Shown here: piece by piece, positions 1 to 10,100 of the stretch
How the letters are laid out: every line of letters begins with the position of its first letter
How positions within the stretch are numbered: the first letter of the stretch is position 1
Origin: Cytophagales bacterium
GTDB lineage: Bacteria > Bacteroidota > Bacteroidia > Cytophagales > Spirosomataceae
Direction: 5' to 3'
DNA length: 64,000 bases
Assembly (NCBI GenBank): GCA_004292855.1
Contig: RDXN01000034.1
Span: forward strand, 1-64,000
Program-made: the position numbers and the translations under genes
Notes under the pieces: model-generated
The model's database searches: none
Seen by the model: only the letters and a program-made list of their open reading frames with translations
Told to the model about the DNA's origin: nothing

Positions 1-251
1 TCCAGAGAAAGATGGATTGAAACGGCACTGGTTCGGGCGGGTACATTGTGTACATACGCGCGGTCCAAACGGCTGATCCAGAGAAAGATGGATTGAAACC
101 CTTCGACCAGTTCCCAGGCCGGTGTCTGATCCACAAGTCCAAACGGCTGATCCAGAGAAAGATGGATTGAAACTCCAGTTTGGCCGCTTCAACCTCGGCA
201 TGAGTGGCCGCAATGTCCAAACGGCTGATCCACAGAAAGAAGGATTGAAAC
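1..251 (+). CRISPR. CRISPR array, trailer end (4 repeats, 3 spacers seen)
   Basis: Four copies of a 37-bp repeat lie at 1-23 (cut by the window edge), 63-99, 137-173 and 215-251. The repeat starts GTCCAAACGGCTGATCCA and ends GATGGATTGAAAC. Spacers are 39, 37 and 41 bp (24-62, 100-136, 174-214) and unlike each other. The last repeat carries substitutions (CACAG for CAGAG, GAAGGA for GATGGA), as is usual at the leader-distal end, so the leader and any cas genes should lie to the left, outside the window. The ATTGAAAC end matches the 8-nt 5' handle of many type I and III crRNAs, which supports transcription on the + strand. The subtype cannot be decided without cas genes. Confidence 0.95.
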
Positions 252-322
252 CAGAGTCGGCAGGTAGAAAAATCAAAACTAAACGCAGGCGGATATCCAC
301 AAAAAGTAGGATCGAACTCCCA

Positions 323-796
323 CTACTCCCGCCACTTCAATCCCCGTGTGGCAAACGTGACTTGGTGGGTGGGCTGACTCGCAAACACGATTTGCACCTG
401 GAGCCGGTTGCAGGAGCGGAGACGCCGGATAAACGTAGGGGCCTTGTCGACAAACACGATGTTGGCCCGCCCGTTGGCAGCCGCTACGAGCGTGTACGTA
501 ACGGCCCGGTCGTTGTCGAACCGGACCTGCGCCCTGCCATTTTGGTAACTCCGGTTGAACAACCCCTTGTCGACCTCAAACGACACAAGTGGCCCGTCGG
601 CGCGACGCTTGAGGGTGAGCGTGACCACCGACCCACCCGCGTACGGGAATGGGAACTCCACCCGATTTACGGACCGGATCGAGGCTTCGGCAGCGGGTCG
701 CGCCACCATCCCAATGGGTTGTTTGTATTGCCAGGTTTCGGCCTGACCAACCAGGCGGGTTATATAAAAACTGGCTAACAACACCAAATGAATCAT
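323..796 (-). CDS. Secreted hypothetical protein
   Basis: A 157-residue protein of unknown function. The first 18 residues are hydrophobic (MIHLVLLASFYITRLVGQA) and look like a signal peptide, so it is probably exported. The rest is rich in beta-prone segments and basic residues. I recognise no domain. It stands alone between the CRISPR trailer and a divergent FAD-dehydrogenase gene and starts with ATG at 796. A long reading frame on the opposite strand here runs through CRISPR repeats and is not considered real. Function unknown. Confidence 0.6.
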   Translation of the reverse strand: MIHLVLLASFYITRLVGQAETWQYKQPIGMVARPAAEASIRSVNRVEFPFPYAGGSVVTLTLKRRADGPLVSFEVDKGLFNRSYQNGRAQVRFDNDRAVTYTLVAAANGRANIVFVDKAPTFIRRLRSCNRLQVQIVFASQPTHQVTFATRGLKWRE

Positions 797-883
797 GTTC
801 AGAGAATGTTATGGTAACGATGCACTAAAATACGTCGTAAATTTGAAGAACGATTGACCAGATAACTACCGGTCCCGAAAACT

Positions 884-2512
884 ATGATTCATCAACTTTC
901 GCTCGCGCTTACGCCCGAGCAGGCTTTCGACGACGCGACCATCCGCGCCGAGGCCCTCCGCCAACTCCGGCTCCCCAATACCCCCGACGTTATCGTCCGC
1001 AGAAAACGCCAGTCTATCGACGCCCGTGGTCGACAGGTTCGCGTGCATGTCGACGCCGACGTGTTCGTGAACGAAGCCCCAACGCCCCTCGTTCGGCACG
1101 GCTTGGCATACCCCAACGTTAGTTCAGCGCGGCAGGCAATTGTAGTGGGGTCGGGTCCGGCAGGATTGTTTGCGGCCCTGCGTTTGATTGAGTTGGGCAT
1201 AAAACCGATTGTGCTCGAACGGGGCAGCGATGTGCGCGCTCGCCGTCGCGACTTGGCCGCCATAAACAAAGACCACGTCGTCAACCCCGAATCGAATTAC
1301 TGCTTCGGGGAGGGCGGGGCCGGGACCTACTCCGATGGTAAGCTCTATACCCGCTCCACCAAACGGGGCGACGTGCGCCGGATTCTCGAAATTTTGGTTG
1401 CCCACGGAGCCACGGATCAGATTTTGGTCGACGCCCACCCACACATCGGCACCAACAAACTGCCGAGCGTGGTTACGGCCCTGCGCGAGAGCATCATCCG
1501 GGCCGGGGGCGAGGTTCATTTCGATACGAAGGTGACCGACCTGACCCTGTCCGGCAACCAGATACGGGGCGTGGTGGCCCAACGCCTGACCGACAACCAA
1601 ACCGTCGACTACACGGGCTTGGGCGTTATTTTGGCCACCGGCCACTCAGCCCGCGACATCTTCTACCTGTTGCAAAAGCGTAACGTGCTGATCGAAGCCA
1701 AACCGTTTGCGATGGGCGTCAGGATTGAGCATCAACAAAGTCTTATCGACGCGCAACAGTATCATCTTCCGGCAACGGCCAAAGACCGCCCTTTCGTGGG
1801 CCGTGGCGACTACCTTCCGGCAGCGTCGTACAGTTTGGTGACGCAAACCAAGTTTGGGGGTGTCGAGCGGGGTGTTTTCTCATTTTGCATGTGCCCCGGT
1901 GGGTTCATCGTGCCCTCGGCAACGGCCCCCGGCGAGTTGGTGGTCAACGGCATGTCGCCCTCCCGTCGCGACTCAAAATACGCCAACTCGGGCCTTGTCG
2001 TCGCCATCACCGACTCCGATCTGAAGCCCTATGCCCACCACGGCCCGTTGGCGGGATTGGCCCTGCAACAAGCCGTGGAGCAACGCGCCTGCCAGATCGC
2101 TCTCGCGGCTGATCCCGCTCGCTCACAAGCGGCCCCGGCCCAGCGCGTGCTCGATTTTGTAAACAGCAAGCTCTCCCCTACCCTGCTCCCAACGTCGTAT
2201 CAACCCGGCCTGATCAGCACCGACATGGCCAACGTTTTGCCCGATCACATTGCCCAACCCCTGCGAGCAGGTCTCCGCGATTTTGGCCGCAAACTGCGCG
2301 GCTACCTCTCCAACGAAGGTCAATTGATTGGCATCGAGAGCCGGACGTCGTCACCTGTCCGCATCCCCCGCGACCGCGAAACCTGCGAGCACGTCCAAAC
2401 GCGTCGCCTGTTCCCCTGTGGCGAAGGCGCGGGCTACGCGGGAGGCATCGTCTCGGCCGCCATCGACGGGGAGCGGTGTGCGGAGGAGTTAGCGAAGCTG
2501 TATAATCAATGA
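884..2512 (+). CDS. FAD-dependent dehydrogenase (COG2509-like)
   Basis: A 542-residue flavoprotein. An N-terminal domain of about 85 residues precedes a Rossmann FAD-binding fold with the dinucleotide motif VGSGPAGLFAALRLIELG (around residues 86-103) and the acidic end VLERG. Glycine-rich segments later (CFGEGGAGTYSDGKL; PCGEGAGYAGGIVSAAIDG near the C-terminus) fit the family of uncharacterised FAD-dependent dehydrogenases found in many bacteria. Substrate and partner are unknown; no signal peptide, so probably cytoplasmic. ATG at 884. Its 3' end overlaps by 7 bp the end of the convergent leucine-rich repeat gene. Family call firm, function open. Confidence 0.88.
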   Translation: MIHQLSLALTPEQAFDDATIRAEALRQLRLPNTPDVIVRRKRQSIDARGRQVRVHVDADVFVNEAPTPLVRHGLAYPNVSSARQAIVVGSGPAGLFAALRLIELGIKPIVLERGSDVRARRRDLAAINKDHVVNPESNYCFGEGGAGTYSDGKLYTRSTKRGDVRRILEILVAHGATDQILVDAHPHIGTNKLPSVVTALRESIIRAGGEVHFDTKVTDLTLSGNQIRGVVAQRLTDNQTVDYTGLGVILATGHSARDIFYLLQKRNVLIEAKPFAMGVRIEHQQSLIDAQQYHLPATAKDRPFVGRGDYLPAASYSLVTQTKFGGVERGVFSFCMCPGGFIVPSATAPGELVVNGMSPSRRDSKYANSGLVVAITDSDLKPYAHHGPLAGLALQQAVEQRACQIALAADPARSQAAPAQRVLDFVNSKLSPTLLPTSYQPGLISTDMANVLPDHIAQPLRAGLRDFGRKLRGYLSNEGQLIGIESRTSSPVRIPRDRETCEHVQTRRLFPCGEGAGYAGGIVSAAIDGERCAEELAKLYNQ

Positions 2513-3894
2513 AACACCTCCGTTTTCCGGGCCTCCAGTTGTTTAATCGTTTGGGTAAGTGAGCTTGGGCGTACCTCGTTGACCATGACGGGGTTACCGC
2601 GCAGATAGAGCTTTTTGAGGTTGGGTAGCTGAGTCAGCCCCGCCGAAATATCCTGTAAGTTGTTACCGCTAAGGTCAATGTCTTCCAGCGAACCCATCCG
2701 GTCGAGAACGGCGGGCGTGGTGCTGAAAAAGTTGTAGCTTACGTCGAGCAGGCGCAGGCGACGAAACCGGTCGAATCGGTCGGGCAGGATACCAATCTCG
2801 TTATGGTGCGCGTAGAAGAGTTGCAGTTTTTGCAACCGGGCCAACCGGGCGGGTAGTTCGCGCAGTTTGTTGTGCGACACGGCCAACTGCTCCAACCGAC
2901 GTAGCCGACCAAGCCGGGGGGTGAGTTCGGTAAGTTGGTTGTAGTACAAATCCAGCACCTTCAGTCGGCGGAGCTTGACAATCGAGCGGGGCACTTCGGT
3001 CAAATTAGCACTGTATAAATTTAGGTCGTTCAGTCGGCGCAGCCCCCTGAAGTTAGCCGCCTGCAATTTGTTGTTGCCCAACCATAAGCTTTCAAGTCGA
3101 CGGTTTTGCCGGACGCTTGCGGGGAGCTTGGTTAAGTCGTTTCCTTGTAGATTGAGGGCTTTGAGGTGCTTATTTCGAGCGAAAAACACGCTGTCGTCTT
3201 TGAGGGGATTGTACAGCAAACCCAGTTTCTCGAGCTTGGGCAAGTCGGCGGTCAGGCGGGTGGGCAGGTGCGTAATGCTGTTACGCGACAGATCGAGTTC
3301 GGTCAGGTTTGGGAAGCGATAGATGACGTCGGGAACTCTGCTTAAGTCAAGGGCATTGAAATACAACATCTTAACGGTGTCGGGCCGGGTGGTTTTCTGG
3401 GCCGCTTCGAGGGTATTTATAACGCCCGGTTTGTTGAGGACAGTTCGCTTTACTTCGGTTATTCCGTCGAAACTGTGAGCTAAACTAAAGCGGATGTTGC
3501 TTTCGACCGGACGGGGTTTTGTCTGGTAATACTCTTCCAGCAAAGGCATAATCTGATGCTTCAGTGAATCAGTTGTGTTTTTATCCCACTTCACCAAAAC
3601 CAACGAGGCTTCACCCGAAGGTTCGTAGTGCTCAACCAAGAAGAATTTCACTTTGAAACGCTTGAAGTTATGCTTCTTCTGAAAAGCTAAAAATGGCTTG
3701 AGAGACTGAAACACAATGTCATGGCCCTCCTGTGGACGTTTTCCAAATAGCGAATGAACGTGTGGGTACGTCTTGAAAAGCTTCGATTGGTTGATGCCTT
3801 GCTTCTGGGCCTCAGCCTCATCAATAACCTTTGTTTGGGCTTGGGCGTGTAGGCCCAACGCCAGCATAAAGAGCAGAAGTAGAGGAGGTTTCAT
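2506..3894 (-). CDS. Secreted leucine-rich repeat protein
   Basis: A 462-residue protein with a signal peptide (residues 1-19, cleavage near AQA-Q). Residues about 185-450 hold roughly a dozen leucine-rich repeats with the spacing LxxLxLxxNxLxxLP, the class that forms curved binding surfaces. Residues 20-180 are a separate region without a recognised domain, possibly enzymatic or an anchor. No C-terminal sorting domain is visible, and the protein ends just after the last repeat. Probably periplasmic or surface-located and binding a protein or peptide ligand (inference). Arginine between repeats is unusually frequent. Convergent with the FAD dehydrogenase. Confidence 0.85.
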   Translation of the reverse strand: MKPPLLLLFMLALGLHAQAQTKVIDEAEAQKQGINQSKLFKTYPHVHSLFGKRPQEGHDIVFQSLKPFLAFQKKHNFKRFKVKFFLVEHYEPSGEASLVLVKWDKNTTDSLKHQIMPLLEEYYQTKPRPVESNIRFSLAHSFDGITEVKRTVLNKPGVINTLEAAQKTTRPDTVKMLYFNALDLSRVPDVIYRFPNLTELDLSRNSITHLPTRLTADLPKLEKLGLLYNPLKDDSVFFARNKHLKALNLQGNDLTKLPASVRQNRRLESLWLGNNKLQAANFRGLRRLNDLNLYSANLTEVPRSIVKLRRLKVLDLYYNQLTELTPRLGRLRRLEQLAVSHNKLRELPARLARLQKLQLFYAHHNEIGILPDRFDRFRRLRLLDVSYNFFSTTPAVLDRMGSLEDIDLSGNNLQDISAGLTQLPNLKKLYLRGNPVMVNEVRPSSLTQTIKQLEARKTEVFH

Positions 3895-3949
3895 CGTTGA
3901 ACGGGAGTTTTAGGACTTCAACGACAAATATAGTTTTTTGTTGTAAAAA

Positions 3950-4050
3950 TAGGAACACGGATTAAACGAGTTGAACAGATGAGAACGGATTACTTTTCTT
4001 TTTTGTGAAATCTGTTCTCATCTGTTCAATCCGTTTAATCCGTGTTCCTA
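3950..4050. repeat. Dispersed palindromic repeat, family A, copy 1
   Basis: Two 37-nt arms (3950-3986 and 4014-4050) are inverted copies apart from a 3-nt difference. The outer ends read TAGGAACACGGATTAAAC and its complement, with a 27-nt loop. It lies between the leucine-rich repeat gene and the end of the MFS transporter gene. Related elements occur at 5563-5659 and 20360-20469. It could act as a hairpin terminator, but its conserved sequence and recurrence mark it as a repeat family. Confidence 0.9.
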
Positions 4051-4079
4051 TCAAAAACCGCTTCAGCGGCCAATCCAAA

Positions 4080-5528
4080 TCAATGCCCTTTTCCGCTCAC
4101 AACAGCTTTGTCGAAGTCGATGCCCTGCTTGCGTAATACCCGCTCCACCTGGATCGCAAAGAAAAACAGGTAGCCGAAGCAAATCAGAGCTACCACATAC
4201 GATTGATGAATGCCGATGGTATCGGCGATTAGGCCCTGAATAACCGGAATAATGGCTCCGCCCAAAATCATCATAATCAGGTAAGCCGACCCCTGATTGG
4301 TGTATTTACCCAGGCCCGCCGTACCGAGCGAGAAAATACTTGGCCACAACACTGAGCAGAATAACCCCCCGCTAATGAACGCATACAAAGCTATGTCGCC
4401 GGTGGTGAGCAGGCCGATCAGCATGGCCAAACCGCCCAAGCCCGTAAACACGAGCAACGTACGAACGGGCTTACCCCCGCTGGCAAAAAACGCCCCGATT
4501 ACCACCAAAATGGGCAACGCATAGGGCAACATCACGCTAATGTCGGAGCCTCCAATCTTTGCCACGCCTAATACAATACCGAAGGCCACAAACGGCACAA
4601 TAAACGTCAGGATTCGCTGCGTGTTGGGGGCCAGATTGAAGTTCGGGATCGAAGCCGTCCAGCGGCCAATCATCATGCTCCCCCAGAACAACGACACAAA
4701 CGGCGAGATCTGCGACGACGTCAAGTTACGTGTAACAGCCAGATATTCACCAAGGTTACTCCCGATGGTTACCTCCACGCCCACGTACACAAAAATGGCA
4801 ATCATACCCAAAATCAACTGTGGAAAGCGCAACACACCCGTCCCTACTTCCACGTCTTCGTCATTGGTAATACGCGGCAGTTTTGAGGCCCTGAAAAACA
4901 ACGCAAGCCCCAAAAACAGGGCACCTACAATCAGATACGGCACTTTTACGGACTCGACACTTGCGTTGGCGGCAGCGTCGGCAGCAATGGAACCGAAAAT
5001 AGCCAGCGACACGATGGTTGGCCCAATGGTGCCACCGAGGTTGTTCACGGCCCCACCCAGGTTGATGCGCTGCGCCCCTGTAGCCGGGTCGCCGAGGGCA
5101 ATCATGAACGGCTGCGTGGCCGTTTGCTGCAACGAAAAGCCCAGTCCCACAATAAACAATCCCGACAAAAGCAGCGTGTATGACTTCAATTCGGCAGCCG
5201 GGTAAAACATCAGCGTACCCACCGCCGAAATAATCAGGCCGTAAATGATGCCGTTTTTATAGCCAATCTTGTTCAAAATGTCGGTTTTGAGCGTGGCCGA
5301 TACGAGCAAATACAGCACCGATCCCACAAAGTAGGCCGCATAAAACGCAAAATCGATATACTGGGCCTGCGTTTGCGACAGATTGAACTTAGTTTTGAAC
5401 AATGGAATGAGAATGCCGTTCGAGGCCGCCACAAAACTCCAGAAAAACCAAACGGTCATCAGAGTGTACAGGGCCGAGCGGTTGTCGGGGGTGGCTTGCG
5501 AAGCCGGTTTGTCGGTAAGGGTGTTCAT
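4080..5528 (-). CDS. Sugar MFS transporter, FucP family
   Basis: A 482-residue membrane protein with about twelve hydrophobic helices. The opening segment (YTLMTVWFFWSFVAASNGIL) and the stretch around ISAVGTLMFYPAAEL match the fucose/glucose:proton symporter family of the major facilitator superfamily, which imports neutral sugars across the inner membrane. The exact sugar cannot be told. Family length is usually 410-480, so it is complete. ATG at 5528. It is monocistronic and flanked on both sides by family A palindromes. No sugar-catabolic gene is adjacent, so context does not narrow the substrate. Confidence 0.9.
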   Translation of the reverse strand: MNTLTDKPASQATPDNRSALYTLMTVWFFWSFVAASNGILIPLFKTKFNLSQTQAQYIDFAFYAAYFVGSVLYLLVSATLKTDILNKIGYKNGIIYGLIISAVGTLMFYPAAELKSYTLLLSGLFIVGLGFSLQQTATQPFMIALGDPATGAQRINLGGAVNNLGGTIGPTIVSLAIFGSIAADAAANASVESVKVPYLIVGALFLGLALFFRASKLPRITNDEDVEVGTGVLRFPQLILGMIAIFVYVGVEVTIGSNLGEYLAVTRNLTSSQISPFVSLFWGSMMIGRWTASIPNFNLAPNTQRILTFIVPFVAFGIVLGVAKIGGSDISVMLPYALPILVVIGAFFASGGKPVRTLLVFTGLGGLAMLIGLLTTGDIALYAFISGGLFCSVLWPSIFSLGTAGLGKYTNQGSAYLIMMILGGAIIPVIQGLIADTIGIHQSYVVALICFGYLFFFAIQVERVLRKQGIDFDKAVVSGKGH

Positions 5529-5562
5529 CTTTGGAGAGTTTATTTCACAAAGATGCTAAAGG

Positions 5563-5659
5563 GATAGGAACACTGATTGAACAGATGGAACAGATTTCCA
5601 CTGATTTCACAAAAAAATCCGTTCTAACCCGCTTAATCCCTTCAATCCGTGTTCCTATC
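5563..5659. repeat. Dispersed palindromic repeat, family A, copy 2
   Basis: Outer ends GATAGGAACACTGATTGAAC and TTCAATCCGTGTTCCTATC are inverted copies; the inner arms are more degenerate than in copies 1 and 3. It fills the gap between the divergent MFS transporter and acyl-CoA dehydrogenase genes, so it must sit in or next to both promoters. The right edge is 24 bp before the dehydrogenase start. Confidence 0.85.
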
Positions 5660-5683
5660 AAGGTAAAGCTCTGTTAAAACAAT

Positions 5684-6907
5684 ATGCAAGCCCAACAACC
5701 AACCCCTGCCCGTGCGAGTGGCATAACCCGGACTGCCGCCCCGGTCGAATCGCCCGATTTTTACGAGATCGACGATCTGCTCCAGCCCGAACACAAGCTG
5801 GTACGGGCCTCGATACGCGATTTTGTGCAACGCGAAATCACCCCCATCATCGAGGAGCAAGCTCAACGGGCGGAGTTTCCGGCGCAGATCGTCCAGAAAT
5901 TCGGGCAGATTGGAGCCTTCGGGCCGACCATCCCATCCGAATACGGTGGTGGTGGGCTGGACTACATCTCGTACGGCCTGATGATGCAGGAAATCGAGCG
6001 GGGCGATTCGGGCATGCGCTCCACGGTGTCGGTGCAAAGCTCGTTGGTGATGTACCCAATTTGGGCGTTTGGCACGGAGGCCCAAAAACAAAAATACTTG
6101 CCCCGGCTCGCAACCGGCGAACTAGTGGGCTGCTTCGGCCTGACGGAGGCCAATCACGGCTCGAACCCCGGTGGCATGGAAACGAGCTTTGTTGAAACCA
6201 GTTCGTGTTACATTCTGAATGGGTCAAAAATGTGGATCACCAACGCACCCATTGCCGACGTAGCCGTGGTTTGGGCCAAAAATGAACTGGGTAAAATCCG
6301 GGGCTTGATCGTGGAGCGGGGCATGGAAGGCCTGTCGACCCCCGAAATTCACAACAAATGGTCGTTGCGGGCGAGCATCACGGGCGAGTTGGTATTCGAG
6401 GACATTCGGGTGCCCAAAGAAAACCTCCTGCCCGATACCAACGGCCTAAAAAGTCCACTCCAATGTCTCGATCAGGCCCGGTTCGGTATTGCATGGGGGG
6501 CCGTGGGCGTGGCAATGGACTGCTACGAAACCGCCCGACGCTATGCTCTCGAACGGATTCAGTTCAGCAAACCCATTGCGGCTTTCCAGTTGGTGCAGAA
6601 GAAACTGGCCGAAATGCTTACGGACATCACCAAAGCGCAGTTGATCTGCTGGCGGCTGGGTATGCTCAAAAACGACAACCGCGCCACCACCGCTCAAATC
6701 TCGCTCGCCAAGCGCGACAACGTGGCGATGGCCCTGCGTGTGGCCCGTGAGGCCCGGCAAATTCTGGGTGGCATGGGCATCGTCGGCGACTTTCCGATTA
6801 TGCGCCACCTGATGAACCTCGAATCGGTGGTGACCTACGAGGGTACACACGATATTCACTTGTTAATCCTGGGGGCCGAAATCACCGGCATTCCGGCGTT
6901 TAAGTGA
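5684..6907 (+). CDS. Acyl-CoA dehydrogenase, glutaryl-CoA dehydrogenase type
   Basis: A 407-residue flavoenzyme with the three-part acyl-CoA dehydrogenase fold: an N-terminal helical domain, a middle beta domain (CFGLTEANHGSNPGGMET; KMWITNAPIADVAVVW) and a C-terminal helical domain. The C-terminal motif YEGTHDIHLLILG carries the catalytic glutamate in the position used by glutaryl-CoA dehydrogenase, and the overall length fits that enzyme, which oxidises and decarboxylates glutaryl-CoA to crotonyl-CoA in lysine and tryptophan breakdown. An electron-transfer flavoprotein would be the acceptor; none is nearby. Start ATG 5684, just after a family A palindrome. Substrate is inferred from sequence only. 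Confidence 0.88.
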   Translation: MQAQQPTPARASGITRTAAPVESPDFYEIDDLLQPEHKLVRASIRDFVQREITPIIEEQAQRAEFPAQIVQKFGQIGAFGPTIPSEYGGGGLDYISYGLMMQEIERGDSGMRSTVSVQSSLVMYPIWAFGTEAQKQKYLPRLATGELVGCFGLTEANHGSNPGGMETSFVETSSCYILNGSKMWITNAPIADVAVVWAKNELGKIRGLIVERGMEGLSTPEIHNKWSLRASITGELVFEDIRVPKENLLPDTNGLKSPLQCLDQARFGIAWGAVGVAMDCYETARRYALERIQFSKPIAAFQLVQKKLAEMLTDITKAQLICWRLGMLKNDNRATTAQISLAKRDNVAMALRVAREARQILGGMGIVGDFPIMRHLMNLESVVTYEGTHDIHLLILGAEITGIPAFK

Positions 6908-6928
6908 AGTCCTCGCCGTAAAGCCGGT

Positions 6929-7117
6929 GTTGTGCGTAGTGTTCCGCGAAGCGGGGCACTGCGCATTGAGCATGAACGGCCGTTTGCAACGGCCAAGCCG
7001 TGAGGCTAAAATTTGTACGTCGTAGTTAGCCTTACGGCTCGGTCGTTGCAAACGACCGTTCATGAAACGTACGCAGTGCCGAAACGTCGGACCGCCCTTC
7101 ATAACACTACGCACAAC
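6929..7117. repeat. Long imperfect inverted repeat (MITE-like)
   Basis: The outer arms 6929-6943 (GTTGTGCGTAGTGTT) and 7103-7117 are exact inverted copies. Inside, 6956-7008 pairs imperfectly with 7026-7079, around the segments CATGAACGGCCGTTTGCAAC and its partner. The whole 189-bp unit could fold into one long hairpin. The right arm contains the last codons and stop (7107) of the restriction-modification homologue, so the element overlaps a coding end. The size and terminal repeats resemble a non-autonomous mobile element, but no target-site duplication was identified. Confidence 0.8.
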
Positions 7118-10100
7118 CATCGTCATAGAGTTGCCTGATAATCTCAGCCTGTTCCGCTGCATCAGCCTCTTCAAGCCTGATGGTCAGCTTGTTGAGCTTG
7201 TTCGGAATAGGCAATTCGCGGATTTGTGCCAGTTTGAGCGGGGTTCCGACACCAAACTGCATTTGGCAGTACCAACCCAGCAAGCCCGAATTGAGTACAT
7301 GAACTAACGCCCGGTTCGAGATTTCGGCATGTTGGGGAATCCGCCGAATCACAAACTGGTTTTTAGTAGCCATCGCCCCTTCGCCCGCAAGCTCTGCCGA
7401 CAGGGTTTCCGTCCGCTGTTTGTCCAGCAAAATGGCCTCCTCCATTAGAGCCTCCCCCGAGCCGTTGGTGATGGTTGCCAGTTGCCCCAACGGCGTTCCA
7501 GCCTGCTCCATTCGGTCGAGCAGGGCCAGTTCCTGCGGGTGCCTATCCACAGCGAAACCGCGTTGGCTTCTCCAAAACCGAACCGGCACCGCAAACAGGA
7601 GCGTTGGGTCTGGCAACGGAAGCGCGTTAGGTACTGGTGCAAAGAGGCTTACCAAAATATCGGACTGACTGGCTACGGTCTCTTTCCGGGCTATAAGCAA
7701 TACCGAATCTGCTGCCCCATTGCCCACTCCGGGCGGAGGTAGCACCGTCACTGCTTGTAAAGTTGCTTGCTCTAACAACCTGTTTCGGGCTTGTTGAGCT
7801 TCTTTTTGGGTCAATACCAAGCGGGGCACGATCAGTCCGACCTGCCCGCCCTCGCGCAACAGTTGCCCTGCCAGTTCCAGATATATTGCTGATTGATCAA
7901 CGCGGGGCGCGAAGGTCTCGTACCGTTTGACCAGGTAACGGACCCGTTCGGAGTCTGTTACCTGGCCGGTGGGCAATCGACCCAGCACGGCATCGAAACC
8001 CACAAATGAACCAGCATCGTCGAGCACGTCGGGGAACACAAATCGCCACTCAACCGCCTGCCGATACACAGCTTGTTTTTGGGTAAATTGGGCTTTCTTG
8101 TAGGCTATTTGCTCCTCCAGCCCACGCCGTTGGGTGTCGTCCTGAACAAACGTAAAGGTTGCAGCAGCTAATTTGGTTTCTAGTTGCCGTATCTCAACGT
8201 AGTCTTTCTGATCCTGAACCGCAACCTGAATCAGGTAGGTTTCGAGATCAGACCAACTTCGAGCCGAGTCCGTTCGGTATTCATTCAGTTGGCGCACCAG
8301 GGTTTCGCGTCGGCTCACGGTTCGAATCGATTCGATGGCAAAATTTGTATCAAATCGACTCACGAGCGCATGTCCATGCCGTAGATTTGTGACGGGTAAA
8401 CAGCCCTCCACCCCACTCCCCGACCGTCGGCCTGTTTTCGATTCGGGCCAATGCGCCAGTAACTCAATCCATAACCGAACCTGAGCCAGGCCCACAGCCA
8501 CTGGATGTGTGTCCACCCCAAACAGACATTGGGCAATCAGGGTCTGTTTTTCGCGAAACAGGGTCTCCCGCACGCGCTGAAGCTCCCCTACCGAGGCCGG
8601 AGGTAGCCCATCGGGGTCGGTAATCACCAGCGAGTCGTTCACTACGCATACCTCATACGGGCGCAACGGGCGGCCATCCGGGTCGAGCAACACACCCAAC
8701 TCGGCTTTGAGCGCGATCAATTCATTCAGCGTCGACACCAGAAAGTGCCCTCCTCCAACCGCCAGATGGACAAAGCGCAGGCTGTTCAAAACGGCATTGA
8801 TCTCGGTGAGGTCTAGTTGCCGGACCTGCCCCCGCAACTCACTCAAGTTGGCACACGCCCACCCAAACACCGTGTTGAACCGGTTCAGAGCCGCCCCTAA
8901 CACGACAGTTTTCGCCACATGCTCACTCACATAGCCAGCGGTGTATGTTGCGTTTGTGTTGTAGCCGCTCAGCACGTCGAGCACCAGCCCGACCGTATTG
9001 GCCGTAAGCGACGGTTTGTTTTGAGCATCAACTTCGGCCGGGCCATCGAGCACGAAACTATAGGCATCCATAAACGCCAACCAGTACGTCAAACCGGGCA
9101 AGCTACCCATCTGAACCTCACCTTGAGGGCCTTTCAAGATCGTTTGAGGGTGTAAAGGCAGGTCGTCAGCGTCGGGCAACGCGCTAACGGTCAGCACCAT
9201 TCGCTCCAGACCTGTCGGCTCAAAAAGTGGCCCTTGTATGTGCGGCACGGCCCCGTAGCGGGTTGTGATACCGGCAGGGCGTTTGGCGGGCAGCACTCCC
9301 AAAACGGCAAAAAACAACTCTTCCAATTCGGCAAACGACCGAATATGACGGGGGGTCAAAAACGCATTCTCACCGTGTTTACCCGTCTTGCTCTCCAGAA
9401 ATTTGAGAAACAAAACTCGCCCCAGCCAGGTCATGCACAGGGTCATGGCTACGCCGAAATACGGGTCCTCGTCCGTTTCGCCGTAGCGTTCGCCGTCGGG
9501 CAAATTAGCCAACGCGTTTGTTAATTGGAGTGTTTCAATCGTGTGCTCAATGAGTGCGCCCCGGTGCCGCTCCGGTTCGGGTAATCGCTCCAGTTGCAAC
9601 TGCCCCGCCCGGCTCGTTTCGCGCAGGCCCAACACATGCAACAACTCGCTCAAAAAAGCCTCGTTTGGCTTGTTTCCATCGTTTTGAAACGGCCCGTTCA
9701 ACAGGTGTACGGGCGAGAGAAGTTTGTACGCCGACAGAAGTTGCCCCAGATCGTCCGGGTTGGTGGAACGGGCCGCTGAGGCCACCTCGCGCAGGTTGAG
9801 ACAGGTAACGGGCACCTCTTCATTCATCTCACGCAGAATACGGGCCGTTTCGGCGTAAACGGATGCCTCGGATTTTCCTTGTTTCCGTAACTGATAGAGC
9901 TTTTGCAGTCGGGTGTTTTCGTAAAAGGCTGCCCGAAAATCGCGCTCCGCGAAGACAAACCAGTTATAAACGTCAGTAATAATCAGGTATCTCAACGGGC
10001 CTGTCTCGGCCCGCTCGGTGTGTTCAAAATAGGCCAAAATCAGGTCGTGGAGCGATTTTACGTTGTTTTTAAGCGTGGTCATCATCTCGCTCCCAAACAC

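Noticed and set aside
24-62. GTACATTGTGTAC-like palindrome in the first CRISPR spacer
   Set aside because: It resembles the operator words at 60.6 kb but has a 3-base centre and lies in a spacer; chance is the simplest explanation.
122-778. 218-codon open frame on the + strand across the CRISPR trailer
   Set aside because: It runs through two CRISPR repeats and then antisense to the 323-796 gene, which has a signal peptide and better protein character. No domain.
6446-6859. Long antisense frame within the acyl-CoA dehydrogenase gene
   Set aside because: A mirror of codon usage in a GC-rich gene; the sense frame has all family motifs. The same applies to many other antisense frames in the window.
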